A DNA stretch of 64,000 nt from Amarolinea aalborgensis (GTDB lineage Bacteria; Chloroflexota; Anaerolineae; SSC4; Amarolineaceae), in NCBI RefSeq assembly GCF_900491745.1, contig NZ_UETR01000012.1, forward strand, positions 62,001-126,000, read 5' to 3'. Shown piece by piece: positions 34,643-43,872 of the stretch (its first letter is position 1; each line of letters opens with the position of its first letter). The position numbers and the translations under genes are program-made. Under the pieces are notes generated by a model. The model saw only the letters and a program-made list of their open reading frames with translations. It ran no database searches and was not told the origin of the DNA.

Positions 34643-36622
34643 ATGATGAAAGACCGCTTGATTGCGTGGGGCCTGGGTCTGGCCGCGCTGGCGTTGTATG
34701 GCATGACGGCCGCGCCAACCGTTGCCACGGTGTTCGATGACAGCCTGGAATTTCAGGTGGTCCTGCCTACGTTGGGCATTGCTCACCCCACCGGCTACCC
34801 CTTGTACACCCTGCTCGGCTGGCTGTGGACGCACCTGCTGCCGCTCGGCGACGCGGCCTATCGGGCCAACCTCTTTTCGGCCCTCGCCGCGGCGTTGACC
34901 GTCGCGCTGCTCTACCGGCTGTTGGCGCGCGTCACCGGGGCGCGGGTTCCGGCGCTGCTGGCCGCGGCCGTCTTTGCGATCTCTCCCCTGTGGTGGTCGC
35001 AGGCGACGCTGGCTGAGGTCTACGCGCTGCATGGCCTCTTCATGGTCGCGCTGGGGTTGGCTGCCTTCGACGAACGCCCGATGCGCGCTGGGGCGACTCT
35101 TCCCGTTGCTCTGCCGACAGCCCTGCTGGTTCTAAGCGGCCTGGCGTTGACGCACCACCGGATGACGCTCCTTCTGGCGCCCGGCCTGGCGCTGTGGATT
35201 GGCATGCACTGGTGGGACAGTGGTCGCCCAGGAATTGGATTCAGCGCGGTCGGTTGGCTGAAGGCCGCGGCGCGGGCTGCGCTGCTGCTGTTGGCGCCCC
35301 TGCTGCTCTATGCCTATGTCTGGCTGCGCGGCCAGGCCATTCCCACGACGGCTGGCGCCTGGCTGAATACCTGGCCTGCCTTCTGGGAACACATCACCGC
35401 CAGCGCCTACGGCGCCTTCTTCGCCGGCCATACCGCCAGCCGCGGCGCGGCGCCGGACATGGCGCAGCTCCTCTTGGCGCAGCTTGGCCCGGCCGCCGTC
35501 CTGCTTGGTGTGTGGGGGCTTTTCCCCTGGCCGTTGCAAGAGCGACGTTGGTTGGTGTTGGCGTTGACGCTGGCCGCGCAGGCCGCATTTGCCCTTAGCT
35601 ATCAAACTGCGGATGCCGAGGTCTTTTTCCTGCCCGTCGTACTGCTGTTCACTCTCTTTGTGGCGGCTGGTATGCGGCAAGCGCAAGATGCCGTGCTGCT
35701 GTGGCTGGCGCAGATGCGCCGGGCGGGTTTGCGCCTGCCCGGCCGTTTTGCCTGGTATCGAACGGGCGTACAGGCGGCCCTGGCCTTGACCGTGGCCTGG
35801 GTTCCTACGCAGCAGGCCTGGGCTGCGCTGACCGCGGCGCCGCCAGCTCCCCAGACGTGCGAACAGGCGCTGGCCGTGGGCGTCGCGCCCGCGCTATCGC
35901 CCAATCGCCGCGACGACTGGCGAACCTTCGACTGCGCGCAGGATATCCTCAGCCAGCCGCTGGAGCCGGGCGCGACCGTCGTCGGCCTGCTGGGTGAGAT
36001 CACGCTGCTGCGCTATTTTCAGCAAACCGATGATCAGCGCCCTGACCTGGTCACCGTGGTGGCTGATGCGGAGGACGCGCGTCGCGCGGCCGTGCTGGAC
36101 GCGCTGACTCAGGGCCGGCCCGTTTACCTCTTGCGCCCGCTGGCGGGGCTGCTGGGAGTCCAGCCTGATCGGTCAAACCTGGCCGTGGATGCTGTCGGGC
36201 CGCTGCTGCGCGTACGCACAGCCGCGGTGCCGCCGGCGCCGGAACCGCCCGCTCTGCAAGCTGCGGCTGCTATGACGCCGGAGATTGACATCGTGGCGGC
36301 TGCCAGTTGGCCGACGCCCGTGCACCAGGGGCGCTTACAGCGCATTGGCCTCGTTTGGCAGGTGCACGCGCCGCCGGCCGATGCCATGCAGGTTTCGGCG
36401 CGCCTGCTCGACGCGTCCGGCCGCGTGGTCGCGCAGTATGATGCTGAGCCAGTCCACCGGACGCGCCCCACAACGACCTGGCGGGCTGGCGAACGCATCG
36501 TGGATGTCTACGATCTGCCGCTGCCGCGGCAGGCGCGGGGGCCGTTCACGCCCCTGCTCATTCTCTACCGGGCGACCGACGGCCAGGAAATGGGGCGACT
36601 GACGCTGCCAGCTTTCGACTAG
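34643..36622 (+). CDS. DUF2723-family membrane protein (glycosyltransferase-like)
   Basis: A 659-residue protein with about 10-11 helices in its first 400 residues and a soluble C-terminal domain. The DUF2723 signature is clear just after the first helix: FDDSLEFQVVLPTLGIAHPT then GYPLYTLLGWLW (about 32-62). The family is related to dolichyl-phosphate-mannose-type (GT-C) glycosyltransferases; the acidic DS.EFQ residues would lie in the first extracytoplasmic loop and are likely catalytic. The C-terminal part (about 430-659) looks like a periplasmic beta-rich domain with WRAGERIVDVYDLPLP near the end. The sugar and acceptor are unknown. ATG 34643 or the ATG directly after it are both possible. 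Confidence 0.82.
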   Translation: MMKDRLIAWGLGLAALALYGMTAAPTVATVFDDSLEFQVVLPTLGIAHPTGYPLYTLLGWLWTHLLPLGDAAYRANLFSALAAALTVALLYRLLARVTGARVPALLAAAVFAISPLWWSQATLAEVYALHGLFMVALGLAAFDERPMRAGATLPVALPTALLVLSGLALTHHRMTLLLAPGLALWIGMHWWDSGRPGIGFSAVGWLKAAARAALLLLAPLLLYAYVWLRGQAIPTTAGAWLNTWPAFWEHITASAYGAFFAGHTASRGAAPDMAQLLLAQLGPAAVLLGVWGLFPWPLQERRWLVLALTLAAQAAFALSYQTADAEVFFLPVVLLFTLFVAAGMRQAQDAVLLWLAQMRRAGLRLPGRFAWYRTGVQAALALTVAWVPTQQAWAALTAAPPAPQTCEQALAVGVAPALSPNRRDDWRTFDCAQDILSQPLEPGATVVGLLGEITLLRYFQQTDDQRPDLVTVVADAEDARRAAVLDALTQGRPVYLLRPLAGLLGVQPDRSNLAVDAVGPLLRVRTAAVPPAPEPPALQAAAAMTPEIDIVAAASWPTPVHQGRLQRIGLVWQVHAPPADAMQVSARLLDASGRVVAQYDAEPVHRTRPTTTWRAGERIVDVYDLPLPRQARGPFTPLLILYRATDGQEMGRLTLPAFD

Positions 36623-36649
36623 AAGCGCGCCTCTCTCCTCTCACCCATC

Positions 36650-36678
36650 TTTCCAATTCATGGCACTTGTGGTATGAT
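36650..36678 (+). promoter_or_regulatory. Putative promoter with a 140-base leader
   Basis: TTTCCA, 17-base spacer, TATGAT. The start of the next gene is 147 bases downstream, leaving a long untranslated leader in which I recognise no known riboswitch. Confidence 0.4.
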
Positions 36679-36824
36679 CGAAATGCACTCAGTTGTTCCC
36701 CGATCTCCAATCATTCCAGGTCTGCGGCAGGCTCAGTGCTTTGTCAGATTCATTCTTGCGCTTGAGGCAAGCGCGGGCAAGGCATCGAAATGCAGCACAA
36801 CAAAGCACGCAACGGAGGTAGATT

Positions 36825-37271
36825 ATGTCCTTACCACAAGCTGATGAACAACTCGTCGAACAGGTGCGCGGCCTGTTGGCTGGTGAGCCTTCTTCATTTG
36901 AGGACTATCAAGCCGGCGAAGGTCAACGCGCGGTCATTCCCGCAGATGTGATACAAGCGCCGGAGGCAACGCGGGCGCTGGAGCATCCACAGGGCGTGAT
37001 AGGCTGGCTCTGGGATCAAGTCGCCCGTGCGGCGAAAATGGTGATCTGCGGCCCTGATGTATACGACAGGCTGGTTGCGCTGTCGGCCGAGGAGATCAAG
37101 ACCAAAGTGGATGAATTGCTCGGTGAGCTGATTGCCCGCATCACCGATCGTTTGCCGGTGTGGCTGCGGCCCCTGGTGCCTTTGATCCGCCCCATCGTGG
37201 CGCAGGCGATCGCGTTCGAAATTCACCGGGCGCTGAACCAGGGCTTGAAGAGCTACTGCGGCGTAGCTTGA
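36825..37271 (+). CDS. Hypothetical protein (148 aa)
   Basis: I do not recognise this protein. GGAGG lies five bases before the ATG, and a strong hairpin follows the stop, so it is very likely a real single-gene unit. It is soluble-looking: an acidic N-terminus (SLPQADEQLVEQVRGLLAGE), a middle with GVIGWLWDQVARAAKMVICG, a charged helix (LSAEEIKTKVDELLGELIAR), and a C-terminal hydrophobic/amphipathic stretch (RPLVPLIRPIVAQAIAFEIH) ending SYCGVA. The alternation suggests a helical bundle; no catalytic motif is visible. Confidence 0.75.
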   Translation: MSLPQADEQLVEQVRGLLAGEPSSFEDYQAGEGQRAVIPADVIQAPEATRALEHPQGVIGWLWDQVARAAKMVICGPDVYDRLVALSAEEIKTKVDELLGELIARITDRLPVWLRPLVPLIRPIVAQAIAFEIHRALNQGLKSYCGVA

Positions 37272-37283
37272 ACGAACGATAAC

Positions 37284-37322
37284 GCGAGAAACCCGACCTC
37301 TGGCAGAGGTCGGGTTTCTCGC
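37284..37322. terminator. Bidirectional hairpin between convergent genes
   Basis: A perfect 18-bp inverted repeat (GCGAGAAACCCGACCTCT and its complement) around a 3-base loop, placed between the hypothetical gene on plus and the SDR gene on minus. There is no T-run, but position and stability suggest a shared terminator. Its AACCCGAC arm recurs at 59203-59231. Confidence 0.75.
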
Positions 37323-37343
37323 GCCTGGCTCGCAGTATGTGCG

Positions 37344-38120
37344 TTAGCCGATGGGCAGAGCGCCCAGGCTGAAGCCGCCATCCACCACCAGCACGCTGCC
37401 GGTTGTGAAGCTGGACGCGTCTGAGGCCAGGTAGAGCGCAGCCCCGGTCAGTTCATCCACGGGCGCAATACGGCGCTGGGGCGTGGCCTTCTCCAACATT
37501 TCCTTCAACGCTGGATTACCCCAGAGCGCAGCCGAAAACTTGGTGCGAATGAAGCCTGGCGCCAGGGCGTTGACCTGGATGTTCTCTGGGCCAAGCTCGG
37601 CCGCCAGGGCCTTGGTCAGCATGATGACGGCGGCCTTGCTGGTGCTGTAGACGCCCATCATCGGCCCTGGGTTGATGCCAGCAATCGAGGCGATGTTGAT
37701 GATCTTGCCGCTGCCCTGCCTGCGCATGACCGGCGCCGCGGCTTTGATCAAAAAGAAATAGCCTTTGACGTTGACCTCGAAAATCTTGTCCCAATGGCTG
37801 CTTTCGGCCGTCAGCAAGGGGCCAAAATGAGGGTTCGTTCCCGCATTATTGACGACAATATCCACACGCCCAAAGGTCCCCACCGCCTGCGTCACCACGG
37901 CCTCGGCTTCGGCCTCTTGACCGGCGTGCGCCGCCAGCGCCAGCGCCTGCCCACCGGCCGCTTTGATCTTGTCGGCCACCGGACCAACGTTCTCCAGCTT
38001 GCGACTGGTCAACACAACCGCCGCGCCCGCCTGCGCGTACGTGATGGCAATGGCTTCGCCGATGCCGCGAGACGCGCCGCTGATGATCGCCACTTTGCCC
38101 GTCAAATCGAATGGATTCAC
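37344..38120 (-). CDS. Short-chain dehydrogenase/reductase (FabG-like)
   Basis: A 258-residue classical SDR oxidoreductase using NAD(P)H. The nucleotide loop is ISGASRGIGEAIA (about residues 13-25), the stabilising motif VVNNAGTNPH (about 90), catalytic Ser in INIASIAGINPG (about 143) and the Tyr/Lys pair in GVYSTSKAAVIM (about 158-162); GALYLASDASSFTTGSVLVV is the family's C-terminal signature. The start is GTG 38120, overlapping the stop of the upstream methyltransferase gene (GTGA). 3-oxoacyl, glucose or secondary alcohol substrates are all possible; FabG-type reduction of acyl carriers is only a family guess. Confidence 0.9.
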   Translation of the reverse strand: MNPFDLTGKVAIISGASRGIGEAIAITYAQAGAAVVLTSRKLENVGPVADKIKAAGGQALALAAHAGQEAEAEAVVTQAVGTFGRVDIVVNNAGTNPHFGPLLTAESSHWDKIFEVNVKGYFFLIKAAAPVMRRQGSGKIINIASIAGINPGPMMGVYSTSKAAVIMLTKALAAELGPENIQVNALAPGFIRTKFSAALWGNPALKEMLEKATPQRRIAPVDELTGAALYLASDASSFTTGSVLVVDGGFSLGALPIG

Positions 38121-38719
38121 AGATCATCTCTCCGGAAAAGATACCAGGCAGAGGCATAGGGGCCTTCCTGGCCGTGCTGCGCCCAGACCAGGCGCCATGC
38201 CGGCGTCAAGAGCGACTCGATCTGCGCCTGATCGAGACCAAACGGAGCCGCTTGCCCGTCGGGACGTTGGGCGCCGCGGGCGTACAGCAAGAAATGGGCG
38301 CCTGGCGTTGTGTACCGATTCAACTGCGCCGCGTAAGATCGCTGCTCAGCCGCGCTCAGGCCGTGTAGACAGCCAATATCGAGAGCCAGATCAAACGGCG
38401 CATCGGCCCAACGCCAATCCGTCACTTCGCCCACCACGAAGCGTATGTGCTGGCTGAGCGCAGCGACCTCCCGTTCCACGCGACGCCGCGCCCGCCGGAT
38501 GGCCGCCGCGGCGCCATCCACCCCGGTCACTTCCCAACCATGCCGCACCAGGTAAATCGCGTTCAGACCTGTGCCGCAGCCCAGGTCAACGGCGCGGCCG
38601 GGCATCAATTCACCTGACTGGACCAGGCGTATCACCTCTGGCGGCGTCACGCCCGTATCCCAGGGCGTATTACCCGTGAGATAGGCTAGTCCAAATAGAA
38701 TTCTACGTTTCCACCCCAT
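38117..38719 (-). CDS. SAM-dependent methyltransferase
   Basis: A 200-residue class I methyltransferase. ATG 38719 (MGWKRRILFGLAYLTG) is chosen since sequence upstream is intergenic. The N-terminal YLTGNTPWDTGVTPPEV is typical of a group of tellurite/thiopurine-like methyltransferases; motif I is AVDLGCGTGLNAIYLV (about 45-60), motif II VTGVDGAAAAI, and the motif after beta-4 FDLALDIGCLHGLSA. The end RLVWAQHGQEGPYASAWYLF fits the same group. It overlaps the SDR gene by four bases, so the two enzymes probably act in one operon. The acceptor is unknown. Confidence 0.88.
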   Translation of the reverse strand: MGWKRRILFGLAYLTGNTPWDTGVTPPEVIRLVQSGELMPGRAVDLGCGTGLNAIYLVRHGWEVTGVDGAAAAIRRARRRVEREVAALSQHIRFVVGEVTDWRWADAPFDLALDIGCLHGLSAAEQRSYAAQLNRYTTPGAHFLLYARGAQRPDGQAAPFGLDQAQIESLLTPAWRLVWAQHGQEGPYASAWYLFRRDDL

Positions 38720-38877
38720 GCGCGTGCCTCTTGCTGGCGAGATGAATGGATCAATCCAAGGCGACGCACCCACAAACCGGGCGGCTGCGAGCCGCTCCTA
38801 CATTCCCCGGCCCATCGGCGTGGGCCAACAGCGCGAAACCAAAATGCGCTCGTGGGCGGCAGTCAAAGCTGGCCGCC

Positions 38878-39150
38878 CTATGGGCGTCTTTGCATCTGTA
38901 CAACTTCCCAGATGCCCTCGCTCAGCGTAATCACAGAGAGGCAGGAATTGCAGTTTGCGACATCCTCCGCGGCCTTGCGCGCCAGGTGACCGCACGTCGG
39001 GCAGACTACCGCCTTACGCTGCGCCTCCTGGCGCACCAACATCCGCAGGACATCATCCGTGGAGCCAAGCTGCATCTCATCCTTCAGCATGTCCACCACT
39101 TCCTGCTCTTGTGGGTTCAACTGCATCGTGACATGAAATTCGTTTGCCAT
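38878..39150 (-). CDS. Small zinc-ribbon protein
   Basis: A 90-residue protein with an N-terminal strand-helix-helix segment (EFHVTMQLNPQEQEVVDMLK then GSTDDVLRMLVRQEA) that resembles a ribbon-helix-helix fold, followed by a zinc ribbon with CPTC and CNSC (about residues 50-70). This combination suggests DNA binding or protein contacts, but I recognise no characterised family. AGGAGG lies 13 bases upstream of the ATG, a rather long spacing. An inverted repeat GGGCGGC/GCCGCCC (38854-38878) overlaps its stop codon and could act as a weak terminator. Confidence 0.75.
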   Translation of the reverse strand: MANEFHVTMQLNPQEQEVVDMLKDEMQLGSTDDVLRMLVRQEAQRKAVVCPTCGHLARKAAEDVANCNSCLSVITLSEGIWEVVQMQRRP

Positions 39151-39219
39151 TGTATTTCTCTGGCCTCCTCTCCCTTGACTATAGCCGAAAAGCAGGCCAT
39201 TGTCAATCAGCCAATCAAC

Positions 39220-40836
39220 CTAACTTATCAACTTACCAGGATTCAACAGCCCCTCTGGATCGAAGCGCTGGCAAAGGTCAGCCAGCACCGCCATGCCCAG
39301 TACGCCTTTTTCCTGCGCCAGGTAAGGCTTGTGATCGAGGCCCACACCGTGCTGATGGCTGATGGTGCCGCCGTACTGCATGATCACCTGGCTGGCAGCC
39401 TGCTTGAGCGTCTGCCAGCGGCGCAGGGTTTCGTCTGGATCGGGCGCAATACGGAACAGGTAGGTCGTGTAGACGCTGGCGCCGCTGGGGTACACATGGG
39501 AGAGGTGAGTGAAGACATGCGTCCGCTCGCCAATGTCCTGCAAGCCGCCGTGCAAGGTCTTGTCCAGGGCGGCGATCAGCGCCGGCGCCGCAACCCAATC
39601 GGCTACGGTCTCAACGGTGTCTACGGCGTAGCCCATTTCCCACAACGTGTTGCGCAGATAGGGCGCGCGAAAACGGTTCTTGTACCACTGCTGGCCGAAC
39701 GTGCGCCCTACGTGAATGCCGCTGTGCTGCCGCGCGAGGTCCAAGGCCGCATGTCGCGACAGCTTGACCTGCGCGTCGGAGCCGTTGAAGCCTAGAATGA
39801 GCATGCACTTGTCTGCGGCGAGGCCGCCCACGGCCAGGAAACGTTCCAGGGCGGCAATCAGGCGCGGATGCCCGGCCAGGGCCAGGTTGGTTTGTGTCTC
39901 CACGGCCGTGCTGAGACGCAGCATCGAGAGGGGCAGCCGGGCCTGTACCATCGCGCGCGCGGCCGCCTGCCCGGCCTCGAAATCGGGGAAGAAGACGGCC
40001 CGAAAGTCTTCGCGTGCCGCGATGGGCGTGATGCGCACGGTCGCTGCCGTGAGGATGCCCAGGCGGCCTTCGGAGCCGAGGATGATCTCGCGCAGATCTG
40101 GCCCCGCGGCTGAGGCGGCAAACGCGGGCATGTCCAGCGCGCCGGCCGGCGATTCGAGATGGCCGCCAGCAAAGAGACGCTCGATGCGTCCAAAGCCCAG
40201 CGACTGCTGGCCGCTGGAACGGGTCGCAATCCACCCACCCAGGGTGGAGTACTCGAACGACTGCGGAAAATGCCCCAGGGTAAAACCGTGCGCCTGCAGC
40301 TGCGCCTCCAGGTCTGGCCCGGTGACCCCGGCGCCAAAGGTCGCCAGATGATTGATGCTGTCGAGACCTAACAGTCCGTTCAAGCGGCGCATATCCACCG
40401 TCAGCACAGGCGCGTCGCCCGTCTGCGGGTTGATGTGACCAACCACGCTGGTGCCGCCGCCGTAGGGAATCAGCCGCGCGCCGGCCGCGCGAGCATAGGC
40501 GATGAGCGCGCGTACATCGCCATCGCTCGTGGGATAGGCAACGCCGTCAGGCAGTGCGCCCAGGCGACCGCTGCGCAGGGCAATCCAATCGGGCAGGCTG
40601 TGACCGCGGGCATGGCGCACGCGATCGGCCGGGTCATTAAAAACCAGGGGATGGGAGAGCAGGCGCGAGGGCGGCGACTTCGGCGAGCTCAGTCGAGCCG
40701 CGGCGGCCATGACAGCCTGCCAGCTTGCGTCGCGCGGGGGTAGCCCTGATCCCATCAACGCCTCTAAGAAGCGCGCGGCTGCTTTGGAGAGCGGATAGGT
40801 GACCGAGTCGTCCCCCCAGCCATTCCAACGTCGCAT
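39220..40836 (-). CDS. FAD-binding oxidase, alkyl-DHAP synthase/GlcD-like
   Basis: A 538-residue flavoprotein of the vanillyl-alcohol-oxidase superfamily. The FAD domain contains ARLIPYGGGTSVVGHINPQ (about 130), FEYSTLGGWIATRSSGQQSL (about 200) and EIILGSEGRLGILTAAT, all typical of alkyl-dihydroxyacetonephosphate synthase-like enzymes; the cap domain ends with GGTISHQHGVGLDHKPYL, matching the AGPS active-site HHH loop except that the middle His is Gln. It could make ether-lipid precursors or oxidise a 2-hydroxy acid. Near the N-terminus it contains the peptide AARLSSPK encoded by a 29-bp repeat also found in mutY. Start MRRWNGWGDD is typical of the family. Confidence 0.85.
   Translation of the reverse strand: MRRWNGWGDDSVTYPLSKAAARFLEALMGSGLPPRDASWQAVMAAAARLSSPKSPPSRLLSHPLVFNDPADRVRHARGHSLPDWIALRSGRLGALPDGVAYPTSDGDVRALIAYARAAGARLIPYGGGTSVVGHINPQTGDAPVLTVDMRRLNGLLGLDSINHLATFGAGVTGPDLEAQLQAHGFTLGHFPQSFEYSTLGGWIATRSSGQQSLGFGRIERLFAGGHLESPAGALDMPAFAASAAGPDLREIILGSEGRLGILTAATVRITPIAAREDFRAVFFPDFEAGQAAARAMVQARLPLSMLRLSTAVETQTNLALAGHPRLIAALERFLAVGGLAADKCMLILGFNGSDAQVKLSRHAALDLARQHSGIHVGRTFGQQWYKNRFRAPYLRNTLWEMGYAVDTVETVADWVAAPALIAALDKTLHGGLQDIGERTHVFTHLSHVYPSGASVYTTYLFRIAPDPDETLRRWQTLKQAASQVIMQYGGTISHQHGVGLDHKPYLAQEKGVLGMAVLADLCQRFDPEGLLNPGKLIS
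40677..40705 (-). repeat. 29-bp repeat, copy 1 (inside the AGPS-like gene)
   Basis: Identical to 43914-43942 and in the same orientation. On the coding strand it reads in frame as A-A-A-R-L-S-S-P-K between residues about 44 and 53 of the flavoprotein. Confidence 0.9.
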
Positions 40837-40903
40837 GATGACACCTCCATCGGTCTACACGGGTAGACGCTGCTTTCTTTGGAATGCGCCTCTGCGGGTA
40901 TGC

Positions 40904-42229
40904 TCAACCCCAGCGCGCCAGAAGCAGCGCGGCCAATACACGCAGGCCGGCGCTGAGCAGCAGGGCCGTGCGCAGGCCCAGCCAATCGCCCAGCAAAGGG
41001 CCGGCCAGCGAGCCGACCAGGATGGCCAGGTTGAGCACCAGATTGTGCAACGCCATGTGCGCGGGGCGGTCGTCCTCCGGCACGCGTTCCATCAAACGAT
41101 TGACCAGGCCGCCGCTGGCCAATCCCCAGACGCCGCCTCCCAGCAGCGAGGCGGCCCAGACCAACGTGACATCCCAGGCCAGGCCGGTCAACAGGGGGTA
41201 GATACCGTAAAAGGCGGCGCCCACCACGAGCACCCAATGATGCCCACGGCGGTTGCTAATGCGCACCAGGTAGAGAGAGCTGATCAGTGTGGCCGCGTTG
41301 ACCAAAGCGGCCGCCAGGCTGATCTGTCCATCGGTCAGGTGCAGGTTGCGCACCCAAAAGAGCGGGAACAGGGGTACGGGCATGGCTTGAAAAAGGTAGA
41401 AGAACAGGTAGGCTGCCAGCATGGAGCCAAAGGGACCGCGCAGCAAATCGAGCCGGAGCAGCGGTTTGCCGTGGGCGCGGGTCAAGAAGCGCAGTCCCAA
41501 GGAAGTACGGAGCGTGTCAACCAGGCGCAGGCTGCCCGGCTGCGCAGCATCCAGGATGGGACGCCCAACACGCGCGGGCGCGGCTGACATCGGTCGTAAG
41601 AACCACAGATGATAGCTGCTCAGAGCCGCGCCCATCACGCCGATGAAAAAGACCAACTGGTAATTCAGCGGAAAGGGCAGGCGGTCGAGCAGCAGGCCGC
41701 TGGTCAGCGAGGCGATGGTCATGCAGATGGCGAGCACGGCGCTGCGCCTGCCCACCACCAGCGCACGCCAGGCTGGCGGCACAACGTCGGCAAACATAGC
41801 ATTGAAGGCGATGGAGATCAATGTGCCTGGCACGGACATCAGCATGATGACGACCGGAATCGCCCAGACCTGGGCAGACGGGGGCAGCAGCCAGGGCAGG
41901 ATGACGAGCACTGCGTAGCCGGCGCGATTCCAGATGGACGTGACAAAGACGGTGCGGGTCAGCACCTGACCTTCCAGCCAACGCCCGGTCGGCAGCGACA
42001 TGAGCAAGCTGACAATAGCCGGCCCGCCGCTCAACAGGCCGATTTGGATACCGGTTGCGCCCTGGCGAGCAGCGAAGACCGAGATAAAGGCCATCGCGCT
42101 GCCAGCGAGAATGCCAAAGCCGGCAATGTCCAGGTAGAGGTGGCCGAAATTCCACCTCAACTCCGGCGTCAGTTGGGCATTATCGAGCGCCATCAAGCGG
42201 CGCCATGTCCGAAGAACCACAGAAAGCAT
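40904..42229 (-). CDS. Major facilitator superfamily transporter
   Basis: A 441-residue membrane carrier with about 12 helices in two halves. AGGA five bases before ATG 42229 supports this start over a second ATG 12 codons later. The first helix pair (YLDIAGFGILAGSAMAFISV) and the cytoplasmic loop LPTGRWLEGQVLTR carry the loose G-R-W-x(8)-R pattern of MFS loop 2-3; RVPEDDRPAHMALHNLVLNL in the second half is characteristic of a Chloroflexota MFS subgroup annotated only as hypothetical. The substrate cannot be inferred, and the neighbouring AGPS-like and MscS genes do not suggest one. Confidence 0.88.
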   Translation of the reverse strand: MLSVVLRTWRRLMALDNAQLTPELRWNFGHLYLDIAGFGILAGSAMAFISVFAARQGATGIQIGLLSGGPAIVSLLMSLPTGRWLEGQVLTRTVFVTSIWNRAGYAVLVILPWLLPPSAQVWAIPVVIMLMSVPGTLISIAFNAMFADVVPPAWRALVVGRRSAVLAICMTIASLTSGLLLDRLPFPLNYQLVFFIGVMGAALSSYHLWFLRPMSAAPARVGRPILDAAQPGSLRLVDTLRTSLGLRFLTRAHGKPLLRLDLLRGPFGSMLAAYLFFYLFQAMPVPLFPLFWVRNLHLTDGQISLAAALVNAATLISSLYLVRISNRRGHHWVLVVGAAFYGIYPLLTGLAWDVTLVWAASLLGGGVWGLASGGLVNRLMERVPEDDRPAHMALHNLVLNLAILVGSLAGPLLGDWLGLRTALLLSAGLRVLAALLLARWG

Positions 42230-42257
42230 ACAGTTCCTACTGTCGTTCTAACGACGA

Positions 42258-42815
42258 CTACGCGGAGCGCGACGGCGCGCGATGGTTGGCAACCACGCGC
42301 ACCTCGCCGTTGGGCACAATGTGCAAAACGCTGTTGTCGTCACTGCGCACATAGGTCGTGCGCAGGGTCACTCTTTCCACACGCCCTTTGACGCTCCCAA
42401 TCTCAATGGCATCGCCCACATGGTAGACGTCATCGAGCAGGATCAACGTACCCGCGATGTAGTCCTTCATGAGGGTCTGTGCGCCCAACGAGATGGCCAG
42501 GCCGGCCACGCTGGCGCCGGCCAGGAGGGGCACCACGTTGATGCCCAAGGCGTAGAGGATCATGAAAACAGCCAGGAGGATGATCACAACATCAATCATG
42601 CTGCGCGTGGTCTGCAGCACGGTCTGTACGCGCAACAACTGCTGCTGGTCGGCTTCGGCGGCAGCCAGCCGACGCTGAACTCGCCGCGCCAGCAGATGAA
42701 CGATGCGCAGCAGAATCAATGTCACAAGAACGATGATGGCAATGCGAATGAGCGCATCGCCCCATAAGAAGACCGCCGCGGTCGCGTCGGCGGATGTTGG
42801 TAAAGCTGTCGGCAT
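42258..42815 (-). CDS. Small-conductance mechanosensitive channel (MscS family)
   Basis: A 185-residue short MscS-type channel that opens when membrane tension rises. ATG 42815 is preferred over a GTG two codons earlier because GAGG lies five bases upstream. Two hydrophobic helices (about 20-45 and 70-90) precede the pore helix LLAGASVAGLAISLGAQTL, with Ala/Gly packing typical of TM3, followed by the beta domain (DDVYHVGDAIEIGSVKGRVE; TYVRSDDNSVLHIVPNGEV). It ends right after the beta domain, lacking the alpha/beta C-terminal domain of E. coli MscS. It begins eight bases after the oxidoreductase gene stop. Confidence 0.9.
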   Translation of the reverse strand: MPTALPTSADATAAVFLWGDALIRIAIIVLVTLILLRIVHLLARRVQRRLAAAEADQQQLLRVQTVLQTTRSMIDVVIILLAVFMILYALGINVVPLLAGASVAGLAISLGAQTLMKDYIAGTLILLDDVYHVGDAIEIGSVKGRVERVTLRTTYVRSDDNSVLHIVPNGEVRVVANHRAPSRSA

Positions 42816-42822
42816 GCTCACC

Positions 42823-43806
42823 TCACATTGTCACGGGGCGGTTTGTGCGCGCTGATTCCAGCAACGCGCTGATCGTCGCCACATTGCCCCGGCTTTCGGC
42901 CAGGCTGACGCGCGGCGGTTTCCCCAAGAGCACCGCGTCGGCCATGTCTTCGATCTCGCCGTGGTACAATGACTCGCCCTCGATCTTGACGATTTCGACG
43001 GCATCGTTTTTGTCTCGCCGCAGCACTTCCATGTTCATCTGCGGCTTGAACGGCGTCGGCACCGTCAATGTGGCTTCACTGCCCACGATTTCCATGAAGG
43101 CGCGGAACGGGAGCTGAAATGCCGAATCGAACTGCGCCAGAAGGCCGTTGGCAAAGCGCATCTGCCCCGTGAACAGCTCGTCCACGCCGCTGGGGCCGGT
43201 GATTTGCCAACCAAACACCTCGATCGGGTCTGCGCCGGCCAGGAAACGTGTGAAGCTAATGGGATAACAACCCACATCCCAGATCGAACCGCCGCCTAAT
43301 TCTGGCAGCAGGCGGGCATCCTGACGGTTCGTCAGCAGAAAACTGAACGCGCCGCGAATCAGGCGCGCTTCACCAATGGCGCCTTGCGCAATCAACTCCT
43401 TGACAACGGTCGTTTGTGGGTGATGGCGGTACATGAAGGCTTCAGCGACAACGACCCCGGCCTGCCGGGCTGCAGCAGCCACAGCATCCACATCGGCCAC
43501 CGTCAAGGCCAATGGTTTTTCGCACAGCACATGCTTGCCGGCCTGCACCGCTTTGATCGTCCACTCGACGTGCATCCCGTTGGGCAGGGAATTGTAGATA
43601 ATATCCACGTCGGGATCGGCCAGCATCGCTTCGTAGCTGCCAAACGTACGCGGAATTCCCCATTCTGCGGCGTAAGCGGCGGCCTGTGCGGGCGTGCGGC
43701 TGGCTACCGCCGTCACATGGTTGCGCTTCGACAGCGGCATGGCGGTCAGGATCGCGCGATTGATGCGCGCTGTGCTCAACAAACCCCAACGCAAGATCCT
43801 CGACAT
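42823..43806 (-). CDS. Gfo/Idh/MocA-family oxidoreductase
   Basis: A 327-residue NAD(P)-dependent sugar or cyclitol oxidoreductase. The Rossmann N-terminus LRWGLLSTARINRAIL (residues about 5-20) has a looser glycine motif than usual, followed by DIIYNSLPNGMHVEW and the hallmark GKHVLCEKPLALTV (about 92-105). The C-terminal substrate domain includes GGSIWDVGCYPISFTRFL, with the D-x-G-C-Y/H motif that carries the catalytic residues. Trans-1,2-dihydrobenzene-diol or glucose-fructose-type reactions are possible; the substrate is not known. The MscS gene follows after eight bases. Confidence 0.9.
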   Translation of the reverse strand: MSRILRWGLLSTARINRAILTAMPLSKRNHVTAVASRTPAQAAAYAAEWGIPRTFGSYEAMLADPDVDIIYNSLPNGMHVEWTIKAVQAGKHVLCEKPLALTVADVDAVAAAARQAGVVVAEAFMYRHHPQTTVVKELIAQGAIGEARLIRGAFSFLLTNRQDARLLPELGGGSIWDVGCYPISFTRFLAGADPIEVFGWQITGPSGVDELFTGQMRFANGLLAQFDSAFQLPFRAFMEIVGSEATLTVPTPFKPQMNMEVLRRDKNDAVEIVKIEGESLYHGEIEDMADAVLLGKPPRVSLAESRGNVATISALLESARTNRPVTM

Positions 43807-43872
43807 GTAAATCCCTCCCTCGTTTCTTCATGCGTCTGACGCCTGCGCCGCGGCAGGCGCCAGACAGACGGT

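Noticed and set aside
34261..34728. Overlapping frames on both strands between the Amt-like and DUF2723 genes
   Set aside because: Low-complexity products, mutual overlap, no ribosome sites and overlap with the DUF2723 start.
36679..36824. Long leader considered as a riboswitch
   Set aside because: No conserved core of a known class was recognised and the downstream gene has no known function to guide the guess.
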